64,000 nt of DNA from positions 620,001-684,000 of the forward strand of contig NZ_LR738724.1 of NCBI RefSeq assembly GCF_902702775.1. The letters run 5' to 3'. Made by a program: the position numbers and the translations under genes. The DNA comes from Streptococcus suis (GTDB lineage Bacteria; Bacillota; Bacilli; Lactobacillales; Streptococcaceae). Of the stretch, positions 16,244 through 29,540 are shown piece by piece (position 1 is the stretch's first letter; every line of letters begins with the position of its first letter). A model generated the notes under the pieces. That model was given only the letters and a program-made list of their open reading frames with translations. It searched no databases and was not told the origin of the DNA.

Positions 16244-17473
16244 ATGTCAAACCATCCAATTCATGTTTTTTCAGAAATTGGTAAGCTGAAAAAAGTTATG
16301 TTACACAGACCAGGTAAGGAAATTGAAAACCTGATGCCTGACTATCTAGAACGCCTACTCTTCGATGATATTCCATTCTTAGAAGATGCACAGAAAGAGC
16401 ATGATGCTTTTGCTCAAGCTCTTCGTGATGAAGGTGTCGAAGTTCTCTACTTGGAAAAATTAGCTGCTGAGTCACTTGTTACACCTGAAATTCGTGAACA
16501 ATTTATTGATGAATATCTCGAAGAAGCTAACATTCGTGGTCGGGCGACTAAGAAGGCAATTCGCAAGTTGTTGTTGTCTATTGAAGATAATCAAGAACTG
16601 GTTGAGAAAACGATGGCCGGTGTTCAAAAGGCAGAATTGCCAGAAATCCCTGCTGAAGAAAAAGGTTTGACAGATTTGGTTGAATCCTCTTACCCATTTG
16701 CAATAGACCCAATGCCAAACCTTTACTTCACACGGGATCCATTTGCTACGATTGGTAATGCTGTTTCTCTTAACCACATGTATTCAGAAACACGGAACCG
16801 TGAAACCTTGTATGGTAAATATATCTTCACTCATCACCCAGAATATGGTGGAAAAGTTCCATTGGTTTACAATCGTGAAGAAACTACTCGTATCGAGGGT
16901 GGGGACGAATTGGTTCTTTCAAAAGATGTTTTGGCAGTAGGTATTTCACAACGTACCGATGCTGCATCAATTGAAAAACTATTGGTAAATATCTTTGAAC
17001 AGCATGTTGGCTTCAAGAAAGTATTGGCATTCGAATTTGCTAACAACCGTAAATTCATGCATTTGGATACGGTATTTACCATGGTTGACTATGATAAGTT
17101 TACTATCCACCCAGAAATTGAAGGTGACCTTCGTGTCTTCTCTGTAACCTATGAAAATGATACACTTCATATTGAAGAAGAACATGGTGACTTGGCAGAA
17201 CTTTTGGCTGCGAACCTTGGTCTTGAAAAAGTAGAATTGATCCGTTGTGGTGGCGGTGATATGGTTGCTGCTGGTCGTGAGCAATGGAATGATGGTTCAA
17301 ATACATTGACCATTGCACCAGGTGTGGTAGTTGTTTACAAACGCAATACGATTACCAATGCAATCCTCGAGTCCAAAGGGCTTCGTTTGATTAAGATTGG
17401 CGGAAGCGAATTGGTTCGCGGTCGTGGTGGACCTCGTTGTATGTCAATGCCGTTTGAACGGGAAGACATCTAA
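16244..17473 (+). CDS. arcA: Arginine deiminase
   Basis: A 409-residue cytoplasmic enzyme that hydrolyses arginine to citrulline and ammonia, the first step of the deiminase pathway. The substrate-binding [11 protein letters not shown] (about residues 160-170), EGGDEL in the middle and the catalytic Cys in [16 protein letters not shown] near the C terminus are present. The start at 16244 follows AAGGAGGAC; an in-frame upstream ATG at 16175 would add 23 residues but falls in the structured leader. The stop overlaps the next ATG by one base. It is probably activated by FlpS and repressed by CcpA. Confidence 0.96.
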   Translation: MSNHPIHVFSEIGKLKKVMLHRPGKEIENLMPDYLERLLFDDIPFLEDAQKEHDAFAQALRDEGVEVLYLEKLAAESLVTPEIREQFIDEYLEEANIRGRATKKAIRKLLLSIEDNQELVEKTMAGVQKAELPEIPAEEKGLTDLVESSYPFAIDPMPNLYFTRDPFATIGNAVSLNHMYSETRNRETLYGKYIFTHHPEYGGKVPLVYNREETTRIEGGDELVLSKDVLAVGISQRTDAASIEKLLVNIFEQHVGFKKVLAFEFANNRKFMHLDTVFTMVDYDKFTIHPEIEGDLRVFSVTYENDTLHIEEEHGDLAELLAANLGLEKVELIRCGGGDMVAAGREQWNDGSNTLTIAPGVVVVYKRNTITNAILESKGLRLIKIGGSELVRGRGGPRCMSMPFEREDI

Positions 17474-17913
17474 TGCAAAGTATAGAACGAACAACTATCG
17501 GTTCGGAAGAATGGCAACGTGCAGCCTCTATCTATGTCCGCTATAAGGTATTTGTTCTTGAGCGTGGTATTGCAAAGGAAGATGAATTTGACCGGAATGA
17601 TACGGAAGGAAGAGTTTACGCCAATCTCTTTATTGGTGAAGAGCCTGTTTCAACGGGACGTTTTCTTCCTGTCGGTCCTGGTCAAGCTCGTCTAACCCGA
17701 ATAGCCACTCTACCGAATTTTCGTGGAAAAGGCTATGGAAAAATGATTATCAGCTCTTTGGAAGCTTATGCACGTGAAGCAGGCTTTCATCAGTTGAATA
17801 TACATTCGGAGTTAACTGCAAAGACTTTTTATGAGTCAGTTGGCTACCAAGCAACTTCTGAAGTTTATCAAGAAGATGGAGAATGGTGCCAGACATTGAC
17901 AAAATTTATTTAA
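17473..17913 (+). CDS. GNAT family N-acetyltransferase of the arc operon
   Basis: A 146-residue GNAT protein. The acetyl-CoA loop is RGKGYGKMIISSLEAYA (about residues 84-100); FYESVGYQATSEVYQEDG closes the fold. The TAA of arcA and the ATG of this gene share a base (TAATG), so it is translationally coupled to arcA. arcB follows 18 bp later. A GNAT gene between arcA and arcB is typical of several streptococci; its acceptor substrate is not known. Confidence 0.9.
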   Translation: MQSIERTTIGSEEWQRAASIYVRYKVFVLERGIAKEDEFDRNDTEGRVYANLFIGEEPVSTGRFLPVGPGQARLTRIATLPNFRGKGYGKMIISSLEAYAREAGFHQLNIHSELTAKTFYESVGYQATSEVYQEDGEWCQTLTKFI

Positions 17914-17931
17914 ACATTAGGAGAAGAGACA

Positions 17932-18945
17932 ATGACAAACGTATTTAAAGGTAGACATTTCCTTGCAGAGAAAGATTTCACACGCGCAGAATTGGAATGG
18001 TTGATTGATTTCTCAGCTCATTTGAAAGATTTGAAAAAACGCAATATTCCACACCGTTATTTGGAAGGTAAAAATATTGCTCTCTTGTTTGAAAAAACAT
18101 CAACACGTACTCGTGCTGCCTTCACAGTAGCATCTATTGACCTTGGTGCCCATCCAGAATATCTTGGTGCAAATGACATCCAACTTGGTAAGAAAGAATC
18201 TACAGAAGATACTGCTAAAGTTTTGGGACGTATGTTCGACGGTATTGAATTCCGTGGTTTCAGTCAAAAAATGGTGGAAGAATTGGCAGAATTCTCTGGT
18301 GTGCCAGTATGGAATGGATTGACAGATGCATGGCACCCAACTCAAATGTTGGCGGACTACTTGACTGTTAAAGAAAACTTTGGCAAGTTGGAAGGCTTGA
18401 CTCTGGTTTACTGTGGTGATGGCCGCAACAACGTTGCCAACTCACTTTTGGTAACAGGCGCTATCCTTGGTGTCAATGTCCATATCTTCTCTCCAAAAGA
18501 ACTCTTCCCAGAAGAAGAAGTAGTTGCCTTGGCTGAAGGTTTTGCGAAAGAAAGTGGAGCACGTGTTCTCATTACTGACAATGCTGACGAAGCAGTCAAA
18601 GGTGCAGATGTTCTCTATACAGACGTTTGGGTATCAATGGGTGAAGAAGATAAATTTGCTGAACGCGTTGCCCTCTTGAAACCATACCAGGTGAATATGG
18701 AATTGGTGAAAAAAGCAGAAAATGAAAATCTCATCTTCTTGCACTGCTTGCCTGCCTTCCATGATACAAACACTGTTTATGGTAAAGATGTCGCTGAAAA
18801 ATTCGGTGTAGAAGAAATGGAAGTAACAGACGAAGTATTCCGTAGCAAATATGCTCGTCACTTCGACCAAGCTGAAAACCGTATGCACACTATTAAAGCA
18901 GTGATGGCGGCTACTTTAGGGGATCCATTTGTTCCACGTGTGTAA
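17932..18945 (+). CDS. arcB: Ornithine carbamoyltransferase, catabolic
   Basis: A 337-residue enzyme that cleaves citrulline with phosphate to ornithine and carbamoyl phosphate. The carbamoyl-phosphate loop is [11 protein letters not shown] (about residues 53-63). The ornithine-side motifs are [11 protein letters not shown] (about 133) and HCLPAFHDT (about 269-277). In the arc operon the enzyme runs in the catabolic direction. A 9-bp perfect hairpin follows 33 bp after the stop, before arcC. Confidence 0.96.
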
Positions 18946-18978
18946 TAATTAACTATCTAATAACGCATCGCAACCTCC

Positions 18979-18999
18979 GGGGGCTGGCACCCAGCCCCC
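18979..18999 (+). other. Strong hairpin between arcB and arcC
   Basis: GGGGGCTGG and CCAGCCCCC form a perfect 9-bp GC-rich stem with a 3-nt loop. No T-run follows (next bases are TTATTTTGAGG), so it looks more like an mRNA-processing or stability element, or a partial attenuator, than a simple terminator. Confidence 0.65.
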
Positions 19000-19062
19000 T
19001 TATTTTGAGGATAGATGTGTAAGCGATTACTATTTCGCGAAAGTGAGGAAAAAGCAAGAGAT

Positions 19063-20010
19063 ATGGCAAATCGTAAAATTGTAGTAGCCTTGGGTGGCAA
19101 TGCCATTTTATCGTCCGACCCATCGGCTAAAGCACAAAAAGAGGCCTTGGTACAAACAGCCAAGCACCTTGTAAAATTGATAAAAAATGGGGACGACCTT
19201 ATTATCACGCATGGTAATGGTCCTCAGGTTGGAAACTTACTTCTTCAAAACCTTGCTGCTGATTCGGAAAAGAACCCAGCTTTTCCACTAGACAGTTTGG
19301 TAGCCATGACAGAAGGTTCGATTGGTTTCTGGTTGCAAAATGCCTTGGAAAATGAATTGCTCAAGGAAGGCATTGAAAAAGATGTAGCATCTATTGTGAC
19401 CCAGGTTATCGTGGATAAGAATGATCCAGCCTTCGAAAATTTGACCAAGCCGATTGGACCATTCTACACAGAAGAAGAAGCCAAGGCAGAAGCAGAAAAG
19501 ACTGGAGCAACCTTCAAAGAAGATGCCGGTCGTGGCTGGCGCAAAGTCGTTGCTTCGCCAAAACCTGTAGGAATCAAAGAAATAGGTACGATTCGTACCC
19601 TTCTCAATGCAGGTGAGGTCGTCGTAGCTGCTGGAGGCGGAGGTATTCCAGTTGTCCAAGAAGCAGATGGCACCCTGACCGGTGTGGAAGCAGTTATTGA
19701 TAAAGACTTTGCTTCTCAATGTTTGGCAGAATTGGTTGATGCAGACTTGTTTATCGTCTTGACAGGTGTAGACTATGTCTTTGTTAACTACAACAAACCA
19801 GACCAAGAAAAATTAGAAACAGTTACCGTAGCTGAATTGGAAGAATATATCAAACAAAATCAATTCGCACCAGGTTCCATGCTACCGAAAGTTGAAGCTG
19901 CTATTGCTTTTGTAAACAATAAGCCGCAATCAAAAGCAGTCATTACCTCATTAGAAAACTTAGGCGCTTTGATTGAATCCGATAGCGGCACGATCATTGT
20001 CAAAGGCTAA
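19063..20010 (+). CDS. arcC: Carbamate kinase
   Basis: A 315-residue amino-acid-kinase-fold enzyme that makes ATP from carbamoyl phosphate and ADP, the energy-yielding step of the pathway. Motifs: [10 protein letters not shown] (residues 6-15), [15 protein letters not shown] (about 48-62), [10 protein letters not shown] near 203 and KVEAAIAF near the end. The start is placed at ATG 19063 by homology to other ArcC N termini ([13 protein letters not shown]); the ribosome site is weak (AAGAG), so translation may depend on coupling or on the upstream hairpin. Confidence 0.95.
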   Translation: MANRKIVVALGGNAILSSDPSAKAQKEALVQTAKHLVKLIKNGDDLIITHGNGPQVGNLLLQNLAADSEKNPAFPLDSLVAMTEGSIGFWLQNALENELLKEGIEKDVASIVTQVIVDKNDPAFENLTKPIGPFYTEEEAKAEAEKTGATFKEDAGRGWRKVVASPKPVGIKEIGTIRTLLNAGEVVVAAGGGGIPVVQEADGTLTGVEAVIDKDFASQCLAELVDADLFIVLTGVDYVFVNYNKPDQEKLETVTVAELEEYIKQNQFAPGSMLPKVEAAIAFVNNKPQSKAVITSLENLGALIESDSGTIIVKG

Positions 20011-20352
20011 GCAGCTGTATGTATCGTTGAGGCTTCTATTTATTGATGTACTCTGCATGCAAATATAGTTTTTAAACTAGACGGGTTATTTATTGATGGA
20101 GTTAGGGGAGTGGAAGTGTTGATAGTCCCATAAGGGTTCCCTTTTATCTAAACATGAAGGTCTGGGCGTCTAAGCTCCCTCCCCTCTCATCCATTTCCTA
20201 TCAAGTATCTATCTATAAGCAATGATTTCAGATAATAGACTGAAGGAGATAGACATCTCTTGAAGATAGGTGGATATTTGATACGGTTATTACGGATACA
20301 ATTTCCCTTAAATAGGGGATAAACTTTTAAAATATTATAGGAGGTTTTTGCG
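20011..20352 (+). other. Structured arcC-arcD intergenic region
   Basis: This 342-bp gap holds no gene. It can fold around a long-range stem: ATGGA (20096-20100) with TCCAT (20190-20194) and AGGGGAG (20104-20110) with CTCCCCT (20179-20185), enclosing further small stems such as AAGGG TT CCCTT. A short TAGTTT TT AAACTA hairpin precedes it (about 20066-20081). It does not match a riboswitch class I recognise. The arcD ribosome site GGAGG is at its end. Confidence 0.4.
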
Positions 20353-21855
20353 ATGAGCGAAAAAGTGAAAAAAGGCTTTAAATTGCCTTCATCTTATACA
20401 ATATTGATGCTCATTATTGCCTTTATGGCAGTGATGACATGGATTATTCCAGCTGGTCAGTATCAGGTTGATGAAGCCGGACATTTGGTGGCTGGTACCT
20501 ATGAGAAGGTTGCTCAAAATCCACAAGGGATTTACGATGTTTTTATGGCTCCAGTTCGTGCCATGCTTGGTCACGGTGCGACTGAAGCAGCGATTAACGT
20601 AGCATTCTTCATCATCATGGTTGGCGCCTTTCTTGGTGTAGTTAACGAAACAGGTGCGCTTGATGTGGGGATTGCCTCCATTGTGAAACGCTTCAAGGGT
20701 CGTGAAAAAATGTTGATTTACATTCTCATGCCTTTGTTTGCCTTGGGTGGTTCTACCTACGGTATGGGTGAGGAAACCATGGCTTTCTTCCCGCTCCTTG
20801 TTCCTGTTATGATGGCGGTTGGTTTTGATAGTATTACTGGTGTAGCCATCATCTTGCTAGGGTCTCAAATCGGCTGTTTGGCTTCTACTGTAAACCCATT
20901 TGCGACAGTTGTTGCTTCTGACGCAGCAGGTGTAAGTGTTGCGGATGGTATGATTTGGCGCTTTGTCTTCTTCGTTGTCATTCTCGCGATGGGGGTTCTC
21001 TTTGTAGCCAACTATGCTGAGAAAGTGAAAAATGATCCGACTAAGTCCTTGGTTTATAAACAACGTGAAGCGGACATGCAACACTTTAATGTAACAGCAA
21101 CTCAAGAAGTGAATGCAGAATTATCACCAGCTCAAAAACGTGTTCTCTGGGTATTTGTATTAACATTTGTTCTCATGATTTGTAGCTTTATTCCATGGGA
21201 AGATTTGGGTGTGACTATCTTTACACAATTTAATGATTGGTTGATTGGTCTTCCATTCATCGGTCAAGTGATTGGTTCTTCAACAGCTGCTCTTGGTACT
21301 TGGTACTTCCCAGAAGGAGCAATGCTCTTTGGTATCGCAGGGATTGTAGTTGGTTTAGTTTATGGTATGAGTGAAGAACGTTTGGTAAAATCCTTCATGT
21401 TCGGTGCGGCTGATATTTTCAGCGTAGCTTTGATTTGTGCTATCGCGCGTGGTATTCAAGTCATCATGAACGATGGTATGATTACTGCCACTATTCTCCA
21501 CATGGGCGAAGAAGGATTGCAAGGTTTGTCTTCACAAGTATTCATCATTTTGACCTATCTCTTCTACCTACCAATGTCCTTCTTGATCCCATCTTCATCA
21601 GGTCTTGCAGGGGCTTCTATGGGTATCATGGCACCTCTTGGTGAGTTTGTAAATGTACCAGCGAGCTTGGTTATCACAGCTTTCCAAGCTGCATCAGGTC
21701 TCTTGAACTTGGTAGCTCCAACATCAGGTATTGTAATGGGAGCCTTGGCACTTGGTCGTGTTGAAATTGGTACTTGGTATAAATTTGTAGGTAAGTTAAT
21801 CGTAGGCATCATGATTGCCTCCATAGCTATTTTGGTCATTGCGACATTCTTCTAA
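20353..21855 (+). CDS. arcD: Arginine/ornithine antiporter-type transporter (YfcC family)
   Basis: A 500-residue membrane protein with about 12 hydrophobic segments, of the YfcC / C4-dicarboxylate-like transporter family. Motifs seen: PAGQYQVDEAGHLV near residue 33, GGSTYGMGEETMAFFPLL (about 134-151) and PSSSGLAGASMGIMAPLG near residue 416. In the S. suis arc locus this gene is the arginine-ornithine exchanger, bringing in arginine for one ornithine out. The assignment rests on position as well as family. It follows arcC after a structured gap and precedes arcT. Confidence 0.88.
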   Translation: MSEKVKKGFKLPSSYTILMLIIAFMAVMTWIIPAGQYQVDEAGHLVAGTYEKVAQNPQGIYDVFMAPVRAMLGHGATEAAINVAFFIIMVGAFLGVVNETGALDVGIASIVKRFKGREKMLIYILMPLFALGGSTYGMGEETMAFFPLLVPVMMAVGFDSITGVAIILLGSQIGCLASTVNPFATVVASDAAGVSVADGMIWRFVFFVVILAMGVLFVANYAEKVKNDPTKSLVYKQREADMQHFNVTATQEVNAELSPAQKRVLWVFVLTFVLMICSFIPWEDLGVTIFTQFNDWLIGLPFIGQVIGSSTAALGTWYFPEGAMLFGIAGIVVGLVYGMSEERLVKSFMFGAADIFSVALICAIARGIQVIMNDGMITATILHMGEEGLQGLSSQVFIILTYLFYLPMSFLIPSSSGLAGASMGIMAPLGEFVNVPASLVITAFQAASGLLNLVAPTSGIVMGALALGRVEIGTWYKFVGKLIVGIMIASIAILVIATFF

Positions 21856-21973
21856 TCGAAATTCTGGGTCAGATTTTATCATGAATACAGATAAAATTTG
21901 GCTCAGTTTTTCCTTTTATGATAGAATAGTGCTAGAAAATATATCATATCTTATTATGTTGAAAGGGGACACA

Positions 21974-23314
21974 ATGAGAACAAGTTTTATTCAGTCATCG
22001 CATCAGGAGGCATGTATTCAAGCCATCCAAGAACTGGTTGCTTTTCCTTCTGTTTTGCAAGAACATCAGGCAGATACGCCATTTGGTCAAGCGATTCAGG
22101 ATGTTCTGGAGCACACATTGGCTTTGACGGAAAAAATGGGTTTTAAAACTTATTTAGACCCTGCTGGCTATTATGGCTATGCTGAAATTGGGCAAGGCGA
22201 AGAATTATTAGCTATCCTTTGCCACTTAGATGTGGTACCTGCTGGTGATTTTAGTCAATGGCAGACGCCGCCTTTTGAGGCTGTGGTAGAGGGAGATTAT
22301 ATTATTGGACGCGGGGTTCAGGATGATAAAGGTCCTTCGATGGCGGCTTTATTTGCAGTAAAAGCACTTCTTGATGCGGGAGTCCAATTTAACAAACGGA
22401 TTCGTTTCATTTTTGGAACAGATGAAGAGACCTTATGGCGGTGTATGAACCGCTACAATCAGTTGGAAGAAGTGGCAACTATGGGCTTTGCACCAGATTC
22501 TTCCTTCCCTTTGACTTATGCTGAAAAAGGATTGCTACAGGCCAAATTGCATGGTCCAGGTCACCCTTGTCTGAGTATCGAAGCGGGAACTGCCTATAAC
22601 GTAGTACCTGCTAAGGCAAGCTATTCTGGTCATTTATTAGCAGGAGTTATTGCGGAATTAGATCAATTAGGCTTTGATTATGAAACCAAAGATGATCAAG
22701 TAACGGTTCTTGGTATTTCGCGGCACGCCAAGGATGCTGCTGAGGGGGTCAATGCCATCGTTCGTTTGGCAAAGGCTTTGGAACATTTCGAAAATCATCC
22801 AGCCTTGGACTTTATCGTCAATGCAGTTGGTGAAGATGCCACAGGATTTAAGCTTTTTGGTGATGTGACCGATGAACCATCAGGGACCCTCAGTTTCAAT
22901 ATTGCAGGTCTAACCATTAGCGCAAAAAAATCAGAAATTCGCTTGGATATTCGTATTCCTGTCACTGCGGATAAAGAAGCCCTAGTTTCTACTTTACAAG
23001 CCAAAGCGCAATCATGTGGCTTGACCTATGAAGAGTACGACTACCTTGCTTCCTTGTATGTGCCATTAGACAGCCAGCTGGTATCTACGCTCATGTCTGT
23101 TTATCAAGATAAGACAGGAGATTTGACAAGCGAGCCAATCTCGTCAGGTGGGGCTACCTTTGCTCGTACCATGCCAAACTGTGTGGCCTTTGGTGCATGT
23201 TTCCCAGATACAGAACAAACAGAGCATCAGGAAAATGAACGCATGCCATTAGAAGACTTATATAAAACAATGGATATTTATGCTGAGGCAGTCTATCGCC
23301 TAGCTGCGGAATAG
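21974..23314 (+). CDS. arcT: M20 family dipeptidase (PepV-like) of the arc locus
   Basis: A 446-residue metallopeptidase of the M20 family, PepV / Xaa-His dipeptidase type. Zinc-site motifs: LCHLDVVPAGD (about residues 81-91), GRGVQDDKGPSM (about 113-124) and FGTDEETLWRC (about 146-156). A likely role is releasing arginine from dipeptides for the deiminase pathway; that is inference from position. The start at 21974 follows AAAGGGG; the in-frame start at 21839 overlaps arcD and is rejected. A terminator follows. Confidence 0.88.
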   Translation: MRTSFIQSSHQEACIQAIQELVAFPSVLQEHQADTPFGQAIQDVLEHTLALTEKMGFKTYLDPAGYYGYAEIGQGEELLAILCHLDVVPAGDFSQWQTPPFEAVVEGDYIIGRGVQDDKGPSMAALFAVKALLDAGVQFNKRIRFIFGTDEETLWRCMNRYNQLEEVATMGFAPDSSFPLTYAEKGLLQAKLHGPGHPCLSIEAGTAYNVVPAKASYSGHLLAGVIAELDQLGFDYETKDDQVTVLGISRHAKDAAEGVNAIVRLAKALEHFENHPALDFIVNAVGEDATGFKLFGDVTDEPSGTLSFNIAGLTISAKKSEIRLDIRIPVTADKEALVSTLQAKAQSCGLTYEEYDYLASLYVPLDSQLVSTLMSVYQDKTGDLTSEPISSGGATFARTMPNCVAFGACFPDTEQTEHQENERMPLEDLYKTMDIYAEAVYRLAAE

Positions 23315-23347
23315 CCATTATCAGTATTGAATAGTAAATTACAGTTT

Positions 23348-23382
23348 AAAAGCTCTTAGTGAAATATCTAAGGGCTTTTCTT
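23348..23382 (+). terminator. Terminator after arcT
   Basis: AAAAGCTCTTAG pairs with CTAAGGGCTTTT (12 bp, one G-U), followed by TC and TT. Confidence 0.75.
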
Positions 23383-23531
23383 ATGAAGAATAACATTGAA
23401 AGATGAGATAGAAATGTGTCACTGTTTACAAGAAGTGGACAAAAATATATGAAAGTGTGACTTATTATATGCTGTTTTAGAAATAGACCCCATCTGCATA
23501 TAGAATAAGTCAAGTTAGACTATTCTACAAT

Positions 23532-23545
23532 AAAACGCTTACATG
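23532..23545. promoter_or_regulatory. Candidate cre site upstream of arcH
   Basis: On the minus strand ATGTAAGCGTTTT matches the CcpA catabolite-responsive consensus well. It lies about 140 bp before the arcH ATG in a 369-bp gap that otherwise holds the arcT terminator and a TGCGATCGCA palindrome (23564-23573). Confidence 0.5.
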
Positions 23546-23674
23546 TTATATTTGTGACAGAAATGCGATCGCACATCAACCAGTAAACTGAATTTTGAGT
23601 CTTATACGAGACTAAATAGGTTTACAAACTGCTTTATTTTGGCTATAGGTAGGATAAACTTGCAGATTTTATAG

Positions 23675-27964
<4,290 letters not shown>

Positions 27965-27978
27965 GTATTGTTTACAAA

Positions 27979-28014
27979 TAACACCATCCCAGAAGTTAAG
28001 TTGGGATGGTGTTA
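27979..28014. terminator. Convergent terminator between arcH and the membrane-protein gene
   Basis: TAACACCATCCCA pairs perfectly with TGGGATGGTGTTA (13 bp, 10-nt loop). It sits between two convergent genes; the flanks are AT-rich rather than pure T-runs. Confidence 0.75.
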
Positions 28015-28016
28015 TA

Positions 28017-29537
28017 TTATATATTAAAAGCGTCTTCAAAACTTTGGTATTCCTGATAAAGGTGCCATTGGATGAGTGCTGACTGTTGTAAAAAGGCATC
28101 ATCAACCCGAAGTAACTGCTGCTGATACAGTAAAAGGAACTTTTTAAGGTTTTGTTTAGACCATCCGATTTCTTCTCCCTGTTGTAGGACTGGCAGGAGA
28201 GATTCTAATTCATCAACTAAGTAGGAAATCTGCCATTTCTTTAAATGATTTACAAACAAAGGGATTTTTTGAACGAAATATCGAGAGGATAGTGTTTTGT
28301 AGATACCGTTATGCTCAATAGAGGTAATCAATAAATATAGTTCGTTCCAAGATTGTATGTTCTGTTCAGAATAGTTGGGAACACAGCGAAATCTTTCGAT
28401 TTTAAAAGAAAGTTTATTTTTGTATTGAAGGCGGTAAAAGATAATCTGATTTGCAAAGTAAAAGTTAGGAATATCCCGCAGTGCTCCTTTTAAATGACTA
28501 TCACCTAGGGAAAGTTTTGCGTTATAAGTGGCTAAGAAAGTCATAAAGGCAATAAAGAATGTTAGACCTAAAAAGCCATATTGAATGGGAAAACCTGTCA
28601 GGATGGAATAATGGATTAATAAAAGACACGTACCGCTAATTAGCGGATGTACTCGCTTATTCAAGTAACGTAATGGCTTCACTACCTCTTCAACTTCGGG
28701 AGAACCAAGGTATTTATAGTTAAAGAGTAGACTCAGCTGATTCCATAGAATAATAAAGAAAAGGAAGCGGTAGTCATAATCAAAAATACTAAGTAGGTAA
28801 GTGAATAGTGTAAATAGTATCAGATAGATAGTCGTTATATTATGACGAGATTTTGATGGAATAAACTCGGTCTTAGTCGTTTGGAATAATAAGTAGATAG
28901 CTGAGGCGTAAGCAAATCCTCTAAAGATACTGGTAAGACTAAAAACATGGTATTCAAAAATATCCAGATATGAACCTATAAAGCTAGGAATCATACATAG
29001 AGCAATAATGCCTCCTAGGATATACAAATGCCTATTAAAATCCTTCTGAAATACAGGTTCGTAGTCTAAGGAGCATCTTCTTTTTTGTAGACGATTTAGG
29101 ACCCGCAAGGTCAAGAAGGAACCCCAAATATTGCTGAGAAGGAAGCTGATTTGTTCATCTCCTAGTTCAATTGTAGTTCCCGTAAGACAGGTAAGAGAAA
29201 TAAGCAAAGTGAGAAGAGATAAGAATTGCGCAATTCCAATAAATATTGATAGTGCCAATAATAGTTGGTTATCATTTTTATTTTCGAATTGAGCTCGCCG
29301 CGTTTTGCACCATTCTAAAAGATAGGCTCTGTTACTTGCTTTACGACAGGATTTCGCTCGTCGCTCAATGAGACGTATGACTTTAATATCATATATTGAG
29401 TCAAGGGTTGATTCGTCCAGTTGTTCGAGTATCAAAGCCATCTGACCTGGATGATATGATAGTAGGGCCTTCCAGCGCGCATAGGAGCGATTTGTGCTAG
29501 AAGCTAAGGTTGTTAATAGAGTCTGTACATCTAGCAT
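28017..29537 (-). CDS. Polytopic membrane protein of unknown function, third gene of the HscC cluster
   Basis: A 506-residue protein not recognised by sequence. About 110 soluble, basic residues (RRAKSCRKASNRAYLLEWCKTRRAQF near 74-99, quoted in part: SNRAYLLEWCKTRR) are followed by some eight to nine hydrophobic segments between about residues 113 and 345. A soluble C-terminal part of about 160 residues ends near FEDAFNI. It starts 3 bp after the Hsp70-like gene, so it is almost certainly co-transcribed with it and the J-domain gene. Context suggests a membrane client or anchor of that chaperone pair. Confidence 0.7.
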   Translation of the reverse strand: MLDVQTLLTTLASSTNRSYARWKALLSYHPGQMALILEQLDESTLDSIYDIKVIRLIERRAKSCRKASNRAYLLEWCKTRRAQFENKNDNQLLLALSIFIGIAQFLSLLTLLISLTCLTGTTIELGDEQISFLLSNIWGSFLTLRVLNRLQKRRCSLDYEPVFQKDFNRHLYILGGIIALCMIPSFIGSYLDIFEYHVFSLTSIFRGFAYASAIYLLFQTTKTEFIPSKSRHNITTIYLILFTLFTYLLSIFDYDYRFLFFIILWNQLSLLFNYKYLGSPEVEEVVKPLRYLNKRVHPLISGTCLLLIHYSILTGFPIQYGFLGLTFFIAFMTFLATYNAKLSLGDSHLKGALRDIPNFYFANQIIFYRLQYKNKLSFKIERFRCVPNYSEQNIQSWNELYLLITSIEHNGIYKTLSSRYFVQKIPLFVNHLKKWQISYLVDELESLLPVLQQGEEIGWSKQNLKKFLLLYQQQLLRVDDAFLQQSALIQWHLYQEYQSFEDAFNI

Positions 29538-29540
29538 GTC

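Noticed and set aside
20066..20200. T-box, guanidine, ZTP or fluoride riboswitch before arcD
   Set aside because: None of the conserved core words of those classes (for example the T-box AGGGTGG element) is present.
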